Positions 52,142 to 60,503 are shown, numbered from the stretch's first letter. The stretch: 64,000 nt of DNA from Eikenella sp. (GCA_030528345.1 JAUMZB010000001.1:54140-118139), one strand, 5' to 3'. The notes: a model not told the origin generated them from the letters alone. Numbers and translations are program-made.

Positions 52142-52858
52142 ATGAAACTGCAAAACAAAGTCATCTTGATTACCGGCGCCTCCCAAGGCATCGGTGCCGA
52201 AGCCGCCCGCGCCTGCGCCGCTCAGGGCGCCACCGTGGTACTGGTGGCGCGCCATCAGAAAAAGCTGGAAAAAGTGTACGACGAAATCGTGGCCGCCGGC
52301 TGGCCGGAGCCCTATGCCGTGGTGTTCGACCTGCTGACTGCGGAAGAAAAAGAATTCGCCCAGCTGGCCGCCACCGTGGCCGAAGCCACCGGCAACCGCC
52401 TGGACGGCATCATCCACAGCGCCGCCTATTTCTACGCCCTCTCGCCGCTGGATTTCCAAACCGTGGCCGAATGGGTCAACCAATACCGCATCAACACCGT
52501 CGCCCCCATGGGTCTGACCCGCGCCTTCCTGCCGCTCTTGCAGGCATCGGAGGATGCCTCCGTGGTGTTTGTGGGCGAGAGCCACAGCGAAACCCCGCAG
52601 GCTTATTGGGGCGGCTTCGGCGCATCCAAAGCGGCTTTGAACTATTTGTGCAAAGTGGTGGCCGACGAATGGTCGCGCTTTCCCAATATGCGTGCCAATG
52701 TGCTGATTCCCGGCGCCGTCAATTCCCCGCAGCGCCTGAAAACCCACCCCGGCGAAGCCAACAGCGAACGCCGCAACCTCAGCGACATCGCGCCGGCTTT
52801 CGTGTATTGGCAGAGCGCGGAAAGCAAAGGCCGCAGCGGCGAAATCGTGTATCTGTAA
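52142..52858 (+). CDS. YciK-like short-chain dehydrogenase/reductase
   Basis: A 238-residue SDR. The Rossmann motif T-G-A-S-Q-G-I-G is at 11-18, I-H-S-A-A-Y (about 95), and the segment Y-W-G-G-F-G-A-S-K-A-A-L near 158-169, where the usual catalytic Y-x-x-x-K reads F-G-A-S-K. The remainder resembles YciK. Loss of the Tyr suggests reduced or different chemistry. GAGAA lies before the ATG; a strong terminator follows. Confidence 0.88.
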   Translation: MKLQNKVILITGASQGIGAEAARACAAQGATVVLVARHQKKLEKVYDEIVAAGWPEPYAVVFDLLTAEEKEFAQLAATVAEATGNRLDGIIHSAAYFYALSPLDFQTVAEWVNQYRINTVAPMGLTRAFLPLLQASEDASVVFVGESHSETPQAYWGGFGASKAALNYLCKVVADEWSRFPNMRANVLIPGAVNSPQRLKTHPGEANSERRNLSDIAPAFVYWQSAESKGRSGEIVYL

Positions 52859-52877
52859 GCGGTTTTCCCACTACCAA

Positions 52878-52915
52878 AACTTCAAGCAAGCTGTGTCTTC
52901 AGCTTGCTTGAAGTT
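52878..52915. terminator. Convergent terminator between the SDR gene and ribD
   Basis: A 15-bp perfect stem AACTTCAAGCAAGCT / AGCTTGCTTGAAGTT with 8-base loop, followed by six T's on the plus strand. Confidence 0.93.
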
Positions 52916-52951
52916 TTTTCGTTTCGGATGATTGGGGTATTCGGCGCCGGT

Positions 52952-54064
52952 TCAGGCCGGCCGGGTATGCCGCCGCAACACCCATTTGATGTCGTCGCCG
53001 AGAATCTCGACGCTGCGGGTTTGCCATTGGGGTGCACGGCTGAGGGCGTTTGGGTTTTCAGGCAGCCCGAACAGGCCGCGGGCGTTGCCGCCGAGGATTT
53101 TGGGGGCTTGGTAGCAGACGATTTCGTCCACCAAATCGGCGGCCAGAAAAGCGGTGTGGAGGGTGTGGCCGGCTTCCAGCATCAATTCGCCTATGCCCTG
53201 CTCGGCCAGATAGGCGAGCAGGGCGGGGAGGGGCAGGCGGCCGTGGGCGTCGGCCGGCAGGCGGTGCAGGCGCACGGCGGGGCAGGCGGCAAAACGGCCG
53301 TCGTCTTCAGCGGCGGTGAGGATAAGGGTGGCTTGGCCGTCTTGGATAAGGCGGCTGTGTGCGGGCGTGCGCAGGCGGCTGTCGAGCACGATGCGCAGGG
53401 GCTGGCGCAGGGTGGGGAAGCCGCGCACATTCAGACGCGGGTTGTCGGCCAGCACGGTGCCGACGCCGGTGAGCACGGCGCAGCTTTCGGCACGCAGTTT
53501 TTGCACGTCTTCGCGGGCGGCGGGGCCGGTAATCCATTTGCTGCGGCCGTCGGCCAGCGCGGTTTTGCCGTCTAAGCTGGCGGCGGTTTTCAGTTTTACG
53601 AAGGGGCGGCCGCGTTCGATGCGGGAGAGGAAACCGCGGTTGAGCTCGCGCGCTTCGGCTTCATACAGGCCGCAGGCTACCTGAATGCCGGCCTCGTTCA
53701 ATATGGCCAGGCCTTTGCCGGCCACCAAGGGGTTGGGGTCGCGCATGGCGGCCACCACGCGGGCCACGCCGGCTTGGACGAGAGCGGTGGCGCAGGGCGG
53801 GGTGCGGCCGTGGTGGGCGCAGGGTTCGAGGGTAATATAGGCGGTGGCGCCGCCCGCGGCGCTGCCGGCCTGGCGCAGGGCGTGCACTTCCGCGTGCGGT
53901 TCGCCGGCGCGCAAATGGAAGCCTTGGCCGAGGATTTGCCCGTCTCGGGCAATCACACAGCCGACGCGGGGGTTGGGCGAGGTGGAGAAACGCCCGTGTT
54001 CGGCCAGCGCCAAGGCTTGCCGCATGTGGGTGTGGTCTTCGGGGGAAAAATCGGTGGGTTTCAT
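52952..54064 (-). CDS. ribD: Bifunctional riboflavin deaminase/reductase RibD
   Basis: A 370-residue enzyme for steps 2 and 3 of riboflavin synthesis. The N-terminal deaminase (1-145) has H-T-H-M-R-Q-A-L, P-N-P-R-V-G-C-V-I-A, zinc ligands H-A-E-V-H-A-L and P-C-A-H-H-G-R-T-P-P-C. The C-terminal reductase (about 150-368) has V-K-L-K-T-A-A-S-L-D-G-K and V-L-T-G-V-G-T-V-L-A-D-N-P-x-L-N-V-R. Full length. An in-frame DUS reads as part of Q-V-A. Confidence 0.95.
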   Translation of the reverse strand: MKPTDFSPEDHTHMRQALALAEHGRFSTSPNPRVGCVIARDGQILGQGFHLRAGEPHAEVHALRQAGSAAGGATAYITLEPCAHHGRTPPCATALVQAGVARVVAAMRDPNPLVAGKGLAILNEAGIQVACGLYEAEARELNRGFLSRIERGRPFVKLKTAASLDGKTALADGRSKWITGPAAREDVQKLRAESCAVLTGVGTVLADNPRLNVRGFPTLRQPLRIVLDSRLRTPAHSRLIQDGQATLILTAAEDDGRFAACPAVRLHRLPADAHGRLPLPALLAYLAEQGIGELMLEAGHTLHTAFLAADLVDEIVCYQAPKILGGNARGLFGLPENPNALSRAPQWQTRSVEILGDDIKWVLRRHTRPA

Positions 54065-54094
54065 GGTTGGCGGGAAAGGGCGGTATAAGGCTGT

Positions 54095-54259
54095 TAGGGC
54101 GTGTCGTCACAAAGCATTTCGGCGGTATTTTTGGTCAAAATCCACATCTGCGGCGTTAAAAATGCTCGCAAGATGTCCAATCTTGCTGCGCTTTTTGCCT
54201 TGCAGCTACAGATTTTGCCTCAAAAAACCGCTTCGCAAGCATTATGACGACACGCCCTA
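54095..54259. mobile_element. Non-autonomous element (core-hairpin repeat, copy M2)
   Basis: Perfect 15-bp ends TAGGGCGTGTCGTCA / TGACGACACGCCCTA; if TA is the target duplication, the element proper is 161 bases. Read on the minus strand its interior aligns with copy M1: CGGTTTTTTGAGGCAAAA, TGCAAGGC, GCAAGATTGGACATCTTGC, AACGCCGCAGATG, ACCAAAAATACCGCC. It lacks a coding frame. TA duplication would fit IS630 or some IS5-group transposases. Confidence 0.85.
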
Positions 54260-54290
54260 GGGGTGCAGAACCAGTTCACAATCTTTCAAT

Positions 54291-54386
54291 TGTGGCGGTG
54301 TCGGAGGGCAAACATCCCCGTCTGCGGCGTTGCTTGCGGCGGGACAACAAAAATGCGCGCAAGAGGGCGCATCTTGCGCGCATTTT
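54291..54386. repeat. Core-hairpin module F with perfect 15-bp stem
   Basis: GGCGGTGTCGG, CATCCCCGTCTGCGGCGTT, then AAAATGCGCGCAAGA / TCTTGCGCGCATTTT (7-nt loop). The same order of motifs as the plus-strand interior of M2. No clear terminal repeats. It could also act as a terminator for the lipoprotein gene that ends at 54449 (minus strand). Confidence 0.6.
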
Positions 54387-54448
54387 CTGGGTTTCCTTGC
54401 GGAATCATGCTGCTGTGCTACGCATGATTGTGGTGGAAAACCACTGTG

Positions 54449-54628
54449 TCAGCGTATTTTTTGACAGCTGCCCCTTTTGCATTCCCACACATCGCCGTCG
54501 GCGCCCACTTGATGCATGGGATTCAGGCGCACATGGTCGGGGCTGCTGTGGCCGGCCGTCGCGGCGCAGCCGGAAAGGGCGAATACGCTCAGCGCTGTCA
54601 ATAAACCGATAAACCATTTCTTTTTCAT
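54449..54628 (-). CDS. Small lipoprotein partner of the DUF4189 protein, copy 2
   Basis: A 59-residue lipoprotein: basic start M-K-K-K-W, hydrophobic stretch and lipobox L-S-G-C, then a short D/H/P-containing middle and the C-terminus V-W-E-C-K-R-G-S-C-Q-K-I-R. The E-C-x-x-G-x-C ending matches copy 1 (I-E-C-R-Y-G-E-G-C). Its ATG overlaps the stop of the DUF4189-type gene (ATGA), so the two are translationally coupled. Confidence 0.72.
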   Translation of the reverse strand: MKKKWFIGLLTALSVFALSGCAATAGHSSPDHVRLNPMHQVGADGDVWECKRGSCQKIR

Positions 54629-55350
54629 TGATACACTCCCGTGGCGCCACGCGCCACACTGTCTATGCCGCACATGGCCCACACTTCTTTCAGCGGTTGG
54701 CACTCATGCACGGGATGGGCGCGATCCGCCTGGCACATCTGCCGCGCGCGGGCGGCCAGCATCTGCCGCCAAGCCGTTACTTGCGCATCACTCACTGCGC
54801 TTTGCGGATTGCCGCGTTCCTCCTCGCTCAAGTGTGCCACGTAGAAGCGGCGGTAGAGTTCGCCGTCGGCACGATAGCGGTCGATCTGATCGTCTGCGGG
54901 ATGGGCAAAACCTTCCGCCACCGCCACGCAGCTATTGCCGGCTTCGGCAATGATGCGGCAGCGGGTATCGGCATCTGCACAGCGTTCCAAGGTATCTTGC
55001 CGCACCCGTTCGAGATTGGGTTCGCCGCGTGCGGCATTGGTGCCGTAGCTGGCCGCGCGGCTGTCGATGATGCGGTGGCCTTCGCGATGCCGTTCTTCGC
55101 GATGGGGCTGCGCGCCAATGGCAAAGGCGACATGGCGGGCGTCGTTGAAATAATAATGGCCGGTGGTGCGTATGTCACCCTGATTTGTGCTGTTTTGAGC
55201 AGGGGTTTGCAGGCCGGGTCGAATGTGGTGATGATAAATATCTTGCCGGAGTCTCTCTTGTGCTGCCCGGTTCATCTGCTGCTGGGCAGCGTTTTGAGCC
55301 TGCACGCTGCCTGCAATCAACAGGGCGGCCAATATGGGTATTTTGTGCAT
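54625..55350 (-). CDS. Secreted DUF4189-type protein, copy 2
   Basis: A 241-residue exported protein with signal peptide M-H-K-I-P-I-L-A-A-L-L-I-A-G-S-V-Q-A. The mature part has H-V-A-F-A-I-G near 75 and R-C-R-I-I-A-E-A-G-N-S-C-V-A-V-A-E-G, aligning with the same block of copy 1, then a longer C-terminal part with C-Q-A-D, E-C-Q-P and M-C-G. Cysteines are paired. GGAG lies ten bases before the ATG; a GTG one codon earlier is possible. Function unknown. Confidence 0.75.
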   Translation of the reverse strand: MHKIPILAALLIAGSVQAQNAAQQQMNRAAQERLRQDIYHHHIRPGLQTPAQNSTNQGDIRTTGHYYFNDARHVAFAIGAQPHREERHREGHRIIDSRAASYGTNAARGEPNLERVRQDTLERCADADTRCRIIAEAGNSCVAVAEGFAHPADDQIDRYRADGELYRRFYVAHLSEEERGNPQSAVSDAQVTAWRQMLAARARQMCQADRAHPVHECQPLKEVWAMCGIDSVARGATGVYQ

Positions 55351-55484
55351 CACGATGCTTTCTCCATTTGTAGACGTTTGGGGGCCTTCATTCTACTGTA
55401 ATAAGCGTTTTATGGTAGTAAAAACCTTAATATTTTAGCAATCTCAATCAAAGGATAGGTTTCAGGTAGCCTGTGCGGTCGGGA

Positions 55485-57782
55485 TTAAACAGAGGGGGCG
55501 GTTTCGCCGGCGGTTTTGGCCGGGGCGGGGGTGTGGCTGATGCTTAGGGTCACGCTGTCGCGCGCCGCATCGTAGCCGATCAGCACTTCGCCGCCGTTGC
55601 TCAGGCGGCCGAACAGCAGCTCGTCGGCCAGGGCGCGGCGGATTTTGTCCTGAATCAGGCGCTGCATCGGGCGGGCGCCCATTTGCGGATCAAAGCCTTT
55701 GTCGGCCAGATAGGCGCGCAGCTCGGGTGTGAAACGGGCTTCCACCTGTTTGTCGAGCAATTGCTGTTCCAGCGCCAGCAGGAATTTGTCGGCCACTTTG
55801 GCGATAATCTCGCCATCCAGCGGGGCAAAGGCAATCACGGCGTCTAGGCGGTTGCGGAATTCGGGGCTAAAGGTGCGCTTGAGGGCTTCGCCTTCGTCGC
55901 CGGCCTGCCGTTTGGCGGTGAAGCCCAAGGTGGGACGGCTGAGGCTCTCGGCGCCGGCATTGGTGGTCATGATGATGATGACGTTGCGGAAATCGGCTTT
56001 GCGGCCGTTGTTGTCGGTGAGCGTGCCGTAGTCCATCACTTGCAGGAGGATGTTGTAGATGTCGGGATGGGCTTTTTCCAATTCGTCGATCAAAAGCACG
56101 CAGAAGGGCTGTTTGACCACGGCTTCGGTGAGCAGGCCGCCCTGTTCGAAGCCCACATAGCCGGGCGGGGCGCCGATGAGGCGGGCCACGGCGTGCGGCT
56201 CCATGTATTCCGACATATCGAAGCGGTGCAGCGGCACGCCGAGGGTGTAGGCCAGCTGGCGGGCCACTTCGGTTTTGCCCACGCCGGTGGGGCCGGAAAA
56301 CAGGAAGCTGCCGATGGGTTTGTCGCTGTGGCCTAGGCCGGAGCGCGACATTTTGATGGCGGCGGCCAGCGCTTCGATGGCGGCGTCTTGGCCGAACACC
56401 ATGCTTTTGAGGTTGCGTTCCAGATGGCGCAGGGTTTCTTTGTCGTCTTGGGAAACGGTTTTTTCGGGAATGCGGGCGATTTTGGCCACCACGGCTTCGA
56501 TTTGGGCGCTGTCTATGGTTTTGCGCTGCTTGGATTTGGGCAGGATGCGTTGGGCGGCGGCGGCTTCGTCGATGAGGTCGATGGCTTTGTCGGGTAGGAA
56601 ACGGTCGTTCAGGTAGCGTGCGGAAAGCTCGGCCGCAGCCTGCAGGGCATTGGGACTGAAGCGGATTTGGTGGAAGGCTTCAAAGGCGGGCTTGAGGCCT
56701 TTGAGGATTTGTACGGTTTCCTGCACGCTGGGCTCGTTGATGTCGATTTTCTGGAAGCGGCGGCTGAGGGCGTGGTCTTTTTCGAAAATGGTGCGGTATT
56801 CGCCGTAGGTGGTGGCGCCGATGCAGCGCAGCTGGCCTTTGGCCAGCGCGGGCTTGAGCAGATTGGAGGCGTCCAGCGTGCCGCCCGAGGTGCTGCCGGC
56901 GCCGATGATGGTGTGGATTTCGTCGATAAACAAAATGGCGTTGTCGGTTTCGGCCAGTTGTTTGAGCACGGCCTTGATGCGGGCTTCGAAGTCGCCGCGG
57001 TATTTGGTGCCGGCCAGAAGGGCGCCCATGTCGAGGGCGAACACCGTGGCGCCGGCCAGGGAATCGGGAATGTCGCCGTGTACCAGCCGGTGGGCCAAGC
57101 CTTCGGCCAGCGCGGTTTTGCCCACGCCGGCTTCGCCCACCAGCAGCGGATTGTTTTTGCGGCGGCGGCACAGGGTTTGCAGCAGGCGCTCCATTTCGGC
57201 TTGGCGGCCGATCAAGGGATCGATGCGGTCGGCGCGGACCTCTTCGTTGAGGTTGACGGTGTATTTGCCCAAGGCGTTTTGCGCGTCTTCAGCCGGTTCG
57301 CCTGCTTCGTTTTTGGGCGTTTCACGGCTGTCTTGTTCCGCATCGGGGCGGATGCCGTGGGCGATGTAGTTGAGCACTTCGCTGCGGCCCACGCCCTGCA
57401 GATCAAGGAAATAGACGGCATGGCTGCTTTTTTCGGACAATACGGCCACCAAAACGTCCACCGGCCGCACTAGGCGCTGGTCGGCCGATTGGGCGTGCAG
57501 AATGGCGCGCTGCATCACGCGCTGGAAGCCTAAGGTGGGTTCGGTTTCGGTACGCGGCAGGGCGGCTTCGGGCAGCAGCGGGGTGTTTTCTTCTATGCTT
57601 TCTGCCAGCTGTTTGCCCAGCAGGGTCAGATTGACGCCGCAGCCTTGCAGCACGGCTTCTACATCGCGGTCTTCGCGGATCAGCGACAGCAGCAAGTGTT
57701 CGATGCCGATGAATTCGTGATGCCGGGCGCGGGCTTCGGCATAAGTGATTTGCAGGATGTGTTCGAGTTGTTCGGAAAGCAT
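55485..57782 (-). CDS. clpA: ATP-dependent Clp protease ATP-binding subunit ClpA
   Basis: A 765-residue AAA+ unfoldase. The N-domain (1-145, M-L-S-E-Q-L-E-H-I-L, H-E-F-I-G-I-E-H-L-L) has two repeats. AAA1 has Walker A G-E-A-G-V-G-K-T (about 215-222), and AAA2 has G-P-T-G-V-G-K-T (about 495-502), with L-I-D-E-L-E-K-A-H-P-D-I. It feeds substrates to ClpP and is adapted by ClpS, encoded three bases upstream. Length matches E. coli ClpA. Confidence 0.96.
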   Translation of the reverse strand: MLSEQLEHILQITYAEARARHHEFIGIEHLLLSLIREDRDVEAVLQGCGVNLTLLGKQLAESIEENTPLLPEAALPRTETEPTLGFQRVMQRAILHAQSADQRLVRPVDVLVAVLSEKSSHAVYFLDLQGVGRSEVLNYIAHGIRPDAEQDSRETPKNEAGEPAEDAQNALGKYTVNLNEEVRADRIDPLIGRQAEMERLLQTLCRRRKNNPLLVGEAGVGKTALAEGLAHRLVHGDIPDSLAGATVFALDMGALLAGTKYRGDFEARIKAVLKQLAETDNAILFIDEIHTIIGAGSTSGGTLDASNLLKPALAKGQLRCIGATTYGEYRTIFEKDHALSRRFQKIDINEPSVQETVQILKGLKPAFEAFHQIRFSPNALQAAAELSARYLNDRFLPDKAIDLIDEAAAAQRILPKSKQRKTIDSAQIEAVVAKIARIPEKTVSQDDKETLRHLERNLKSMVFGQDAAIEALAAAIKMSRSGLGHSDKPIGSFLFSGPTGVGKTEVARQLAYTLGVPLHRFDMSEYMEPHAVARLIGAPPGYVGFEQGGLLTEAVVKQPFCVLLIDELEKAHPDIYNILLQVMDYGTLTDNNGRKADFRNVIIIMTTNAGAESLSRPTLGFTAKRQAGDEGEALKRTFSPEFRNRLDAVIAFAPLDGEIIAKVADKFLLALEQQLLDKQVEARFTPELRAYLADKGFDPQMGARPMQRLIQDKIRRALADELLFGRLSNGGEVLIGYDAARDSVTLSISHTPAPAKTAGETAPSV

Positions 57783-57785
57783 GGT

Positions 57786-58097
57786 TTAAACCTCCTCGAC
57801 GGTGCTGAGCAGCGGATGGCCGGCCTGCTTGGCCCGGCTTCGCACTTGATGGCTTTTGGTTTCGGCAATGTCTTTCTGATAAATGCCGCACAGACCCTTG
57901 CCTTCGTGGTGTACCTGCAGCATCACGGCCACGGCCCGTTCTTCGGGCAGGCGGAAAATGTCTTGCAGGATGCCGACCACGAAATCCATGGGGGTGTAAT
58001 CGTCGTTGATCAGAAACACGCCGTATTGTTTGGGCGGCGGCGTGTGTTGTTCGAGCCGGTCTTGCTGCCGGGTGGTGTCGGTGTGGGCGGCGGACAT
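57786..58097 (-). CDS. clpS: ATP-dependent Clp protease adaptor ClpS
   Basis: A 103-residue N-degron adaptor with Y-G-V-F-L-I-N-D-D-Y-T-P-M-D-F-V-V (about 26-42), the substrate-pocket H-H-E-G-K-G near 66, and V-R-S-R-A-K-Q-A-G-H-P-L. Start at M-S-A-A-H-T; a longer frame reads into a DUS region. Order clpS-clpA is conserved. Confidence 0.95.
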   Translation of the reverse strand: MSAAHTDTTRQQDRLEQHTPPPKQYGVFLINDDYTPMDFVVGILQDIFRLPEERAVAVMLQVHHEGKGLCGIYQKDIAETKSHQVRSRAKQAGHPLLSTVEEV

Positions 58098-58414
58098 ATT
58101 CAGGATAATGCGCGAGTTTGGGTAAAAATGGAAATGAAATGCCGGCAGGCTACCTGAAAACGGCAGGCGGCAACATGCCGGTGGGGGCAATATATGGGAA
58201 GAAAATCATCTTTCTGTGTTTTTTTTGCTATTTTTAACTTTTCATTCAAACATTGCTTGACTAGAGTTGGGAAGCTAGGTAAAAAGTCTTCCGCAAACTA
58301 GGCAGCTTGAAAGTTTTTTCAGAACAAGCAGCTTAAGCCACCTTACCGATATTGTCGTTTACCTGCTCTGCCGTTTGCTTTTTGTTTTTGTTTTATTCAG
58401 AATAGGATTTTTCT
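58098..58414. other. Divergent clpS-cspA intergenic region
   Basis: About 317 bases, AT-rich toward cspA. One forward DUS lies next to clpS (58147-58158). On the plus strand TTGACT at 58257 with TAAAAA 17 bases later could be the cspA promoter, giving a 5' leader of about 125 bases, usual for cold-shock mRNAs whose folding controls translation. No coding frame seen. Confidence 0.55.
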
Positions 58415-58618
58415 ATGGCAACAGGTACTGTTAAATGGTTTAACGATGCCAAAGGTTTCGGTTTCATCACCCCCGACGAAGGCGGCGAAGATTTGTTCGC
58501 CCACTTCTCAGCCATCAATATGAACGGCTTCAAAACCTTGAAAGAAGGTCAAAAGGTTTCTTTCGATGTGACCACCGGCCCGAAAGGCAAACAGGCCGCC
58601 AATATCCAAGCGGTTTAA
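58415..58618 (+). CDS. Cold-shock protein (CspA family)
   Basis: A 67-residue single-domain RNA chaperone. It has both RNA-binding motifs: K-G-F-G-F-I (13-18) and D-L-F-A-H-F (about 26-31). Begins [12 protein letters not shown]. It has a long leader and its own terminator. AGGA lies about ten bases before the ATG. Confidence 0.96.
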   Translation: MATGTVKWFNDAKGFGFITPDEGGEDLFAHFSAINMNGFKTLKEGQKVSFDVTTGPKGKQAANIQAV

Positions 58619-58631
58619 TCGCCGCAGAGGG

Positions 58632-58657
58632 AAAAGCAGGTATGGCCTGCTTTTTTT
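58632..58657 (+). terminator. Terminator of the cold-shock gene
   Basis: AAAAGCAGG / CCTGCTTTT, 9-bp stem, 5-base loop, run of T's. Confidence 0.92.
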
Positions 58658-58714
58658 GCGTCCGTGCTTCGCGCATGGGCGGGACGCCTGATTGTCAACC
58701 AAGGAGGGGAAAAC

Positions 58715-58943
58715 GTGCAGGGCAAAATAAGGCGGGGCATTTACCGCCCTGACAAAGGGAAATGGTACGAAGTATTGTGTGGCCCGCCATTCGGAAAGCG
58801 AGGAATGGCTGGTGGTGTATCGTGCCCTGTATGGCGGTTACGGTTTGTGGGTCCGGCCTTTGATCCTGGTTCTCGAGCCGGTGGCCACGCCTGAGGGCGA
58901 GGTGCCCCGTTTTGCTTTGGAGAAGGCTTTTCAGGCTACCTGA
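58715..58943 (+). pseudogene. DUF1653 family gene with a frameshift
   Basis: Behind AAGGAGG, a GTG opens Q-G-K-I-R-R-G-I-Y-R-P-D-K-G-K-W-Y-E-V-L. At about 58778 the frame must shift by one to continue A-R-H-S-E-S-E-E-W-L-V-V-Y-R-A-L-Y-G-G-Y-G-L-W-V-R-P and E-V-P-R-F-A-L. Together these are a DUF1653 protein (H/K-G-x-Y-x-x-x-K-G-x-x-Y-E-V, V-V-Y-R-A-L-Y). The stop is part of a DUS (Q-A-T-stop). A sequencing error at that base would restore about 75 codons. Confidence 0.82.
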
Positions 58944-58953
58944 AAAGCCTTCT
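58921..58953. terminator. Terminator built on a DUS after the DUF1653 gene
   Basis: AGAAGGCTTTTCAGG / CCTGAAAAGCCTTCT, a 15-bp stem with 3-base loop; one forward DUS lies in the loop and right arm and carries the stop codon. The remaining gap up to degP shows no other feature. Confidence 0.85.
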
Positions 58954-59039
58954 AAGCATTTGGTATCGCTGGCGGTTTTTTAAAAATTTCGTTACAATCC
59001 GCTCCCTTTCGATTTTCATCACACACTGCCGAAACTGCC

Positions 59040-60503
59040 ATGAAATTTGTTTTCCCTTATTCCGCGCTGGCTTTGGCCGCCGTTTTCCTGCTGCACGGTT
59101 GCGGCGGCGGCCATGATGAGCAGGCTGCGTCCGAGGTATTGGTGCAAACCGTTGCCGTGCCCGACGGACAAGGCGGCAACGCCACCATGCTGCTGCCGGA
59201 CTTTATCAAACTGGTGGAGCAGGAGGGGGGCGCTGTCGTCAGTATTCAAGCTTCCCGCGACGAACAGACCATGGCCGATGCCGGAATGCCTGTGGACGGC
59301 TTGCCGGAGAACGATCCGTTTTACGAGTTTTTCAGGCGGCTGCAGCCGCATGCCGATCCCGCCGAGCAAGAAGACAATCACAATTTCGGTTCCGGCTTCA
59401 TCATCAGCCCCGACGGCTATATTCTGACCAACACCCATGTGCTGAGCGGCATGGACAACATCAAAGTGGTGCTGAACGACCGGCGCGAGTACCGGGCCGT
59501 GTTGGTGGGGTCGGACACCCAATCCGATGTGGCTTTGCTGAAAATCGACGCACAGAACCTGCAGGTGGTAAAAGTAGGCGATGTGAAAGCCTTGCGCGTG
59601 GGCGAATGGGTGGCGGCAATCGGTGCGCCTTTCGGTTTCGACAACAGCGTGACGGCAGGCATTGTGTCGGCCAAGGGCCGCAGCCTGCCGAACGAAAGCC
59701 ATATGACGCCGTTTATCCAAACCGATGTGGCGATTAATCCCGGCAATTCCGGCGGCCCGCTGTTTAATCTGAAAGGGCAGGTGGTCGGCATCAATTCGCA
59801 GATTTACAGCCAGTCCGGCGGTTTTATGGGTATTTCGTTTGCGATTCCGATTGATGTGGCCATGAGTGTGGCCGAACAACTGCGTACCACCGGCAAGGTG
59901 CAGCGTGCACGCATCGGCGTGGTGATTCAGGAAGTCAGCTACGATTTGGCCAAATCTTTCGGTTTGGAATCGGCCAACGGCGCGCTGATTGCCGAGGTGA
60001 TGCCGGACGGGCCGGCGGCCCAGACCGGCTTGAAGCCCGGTGATATTGTGTTGAGCGTGAACGGCGAAGCCGTTAAGTCCTCCAATGATTTGCCGGTGTT
60101 GGTGGGCATGATGCCGCCGGGCACCACGCTGACGTTGGGCATTTGGCGTGACGGCAAACGGCAGGATGTGCCTGTGGTGCTGGCCGCGAGTCAGGAAAAC
60201 AATGCCTTGTCTGCACGTGAAATTTTGCCGGAATATCGTGTAGGCGAAGGGGGCGGTTTTGCCGTTGAAACGGCCGGTTTGCAGTTGCTGCCCACGGCAC
60301 AGGGTTTGGCGGTGATTCAGGTCGGCGGGCCGGCACAGCGCGCCGGCCTGCGTCGCGGTGATGTGGTGTTGATGGTGAACCGCCGGCCGGTACAGGATAG
60401 GGAGGTTTTTTTACAGGCTTTGGGCGAGGCACGCGACACCGTGGCCTTGCTGGTGCGCCGTGGCGACAGTAAGGTGTTTGTGGCTTTGGATTTGCGCCGC
60501 TAA
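59040..60503 (+). CDS. Do/DegP-like periplasmic serine protease, lipoprotein form
   Basis: A 487-residue trypsin-like quality-control protease. The signal ends L-H-G-C (lipidated C21), as in the meningococcal homologue. The protease domain (about 100-290) has the triad H133 (L-T-N-T-H-V), D163 (S-D-V-A-L-L-K) and S237 (G-N-S-G-G-P-L-F-N). Two PDZ domains follow (about 295-385 with G-L-K-P-G-D-I-V; about 405-485 with A-G-L-R-R-G-D-V-V). It degrades or refolds misfolded envelope proteins. Confidence 0.94.
   Translation: MKFVFPYSALALAAVFLLHGCGGGHDEQAASEVLVQTVAVPDGQGGNATMLLPDFIKLVEQEGGAVVSIQASRDEQTMADAGMPVDGLPENDPFYEFFRRLQPHADPAEQEDNHNFGSGFIISPDGYILTNTHVLSGMDNIKVVLNDRREYRAVLVGSDTQSDVALLKIDAQNLQVVKVGDVKALRVGEWVAAIGAPFGFDNSVTAGIVSAKGRSLPNESHMTPFIQTDVAINPGNSGGPLFNLKGQVVGINSQIYSQSGGFMGISFAIPIDVAMSVAEQLRTTGKVQRARIGVVIQEVSYDLAKSFGLESANGALIAEVMPDGPAAQTGLKPGDIVLSVNGEAVKSSNDLPVLVGMMPPGTTLTLGIWRDGKRQDVPVVLAASQENNALSAREILPEYRVGEGGGFAVETAGLQLLPTAQGLAVIQVGGPAQRAGLRRGDVVLMVNRRPVQDREVFLQALGEARDTVALLVRRGDSKVFVALDLRR

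Larger units (their letters stand above)
54065..54448. other. Gene-free region filled by two copies of the core-hairpin repeat
   Basis: Between ribD and the small lipoprotein gene lie copy M2 and, 30 bases later, module F. No convincing coding frame is present. Confidence 0.75.
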
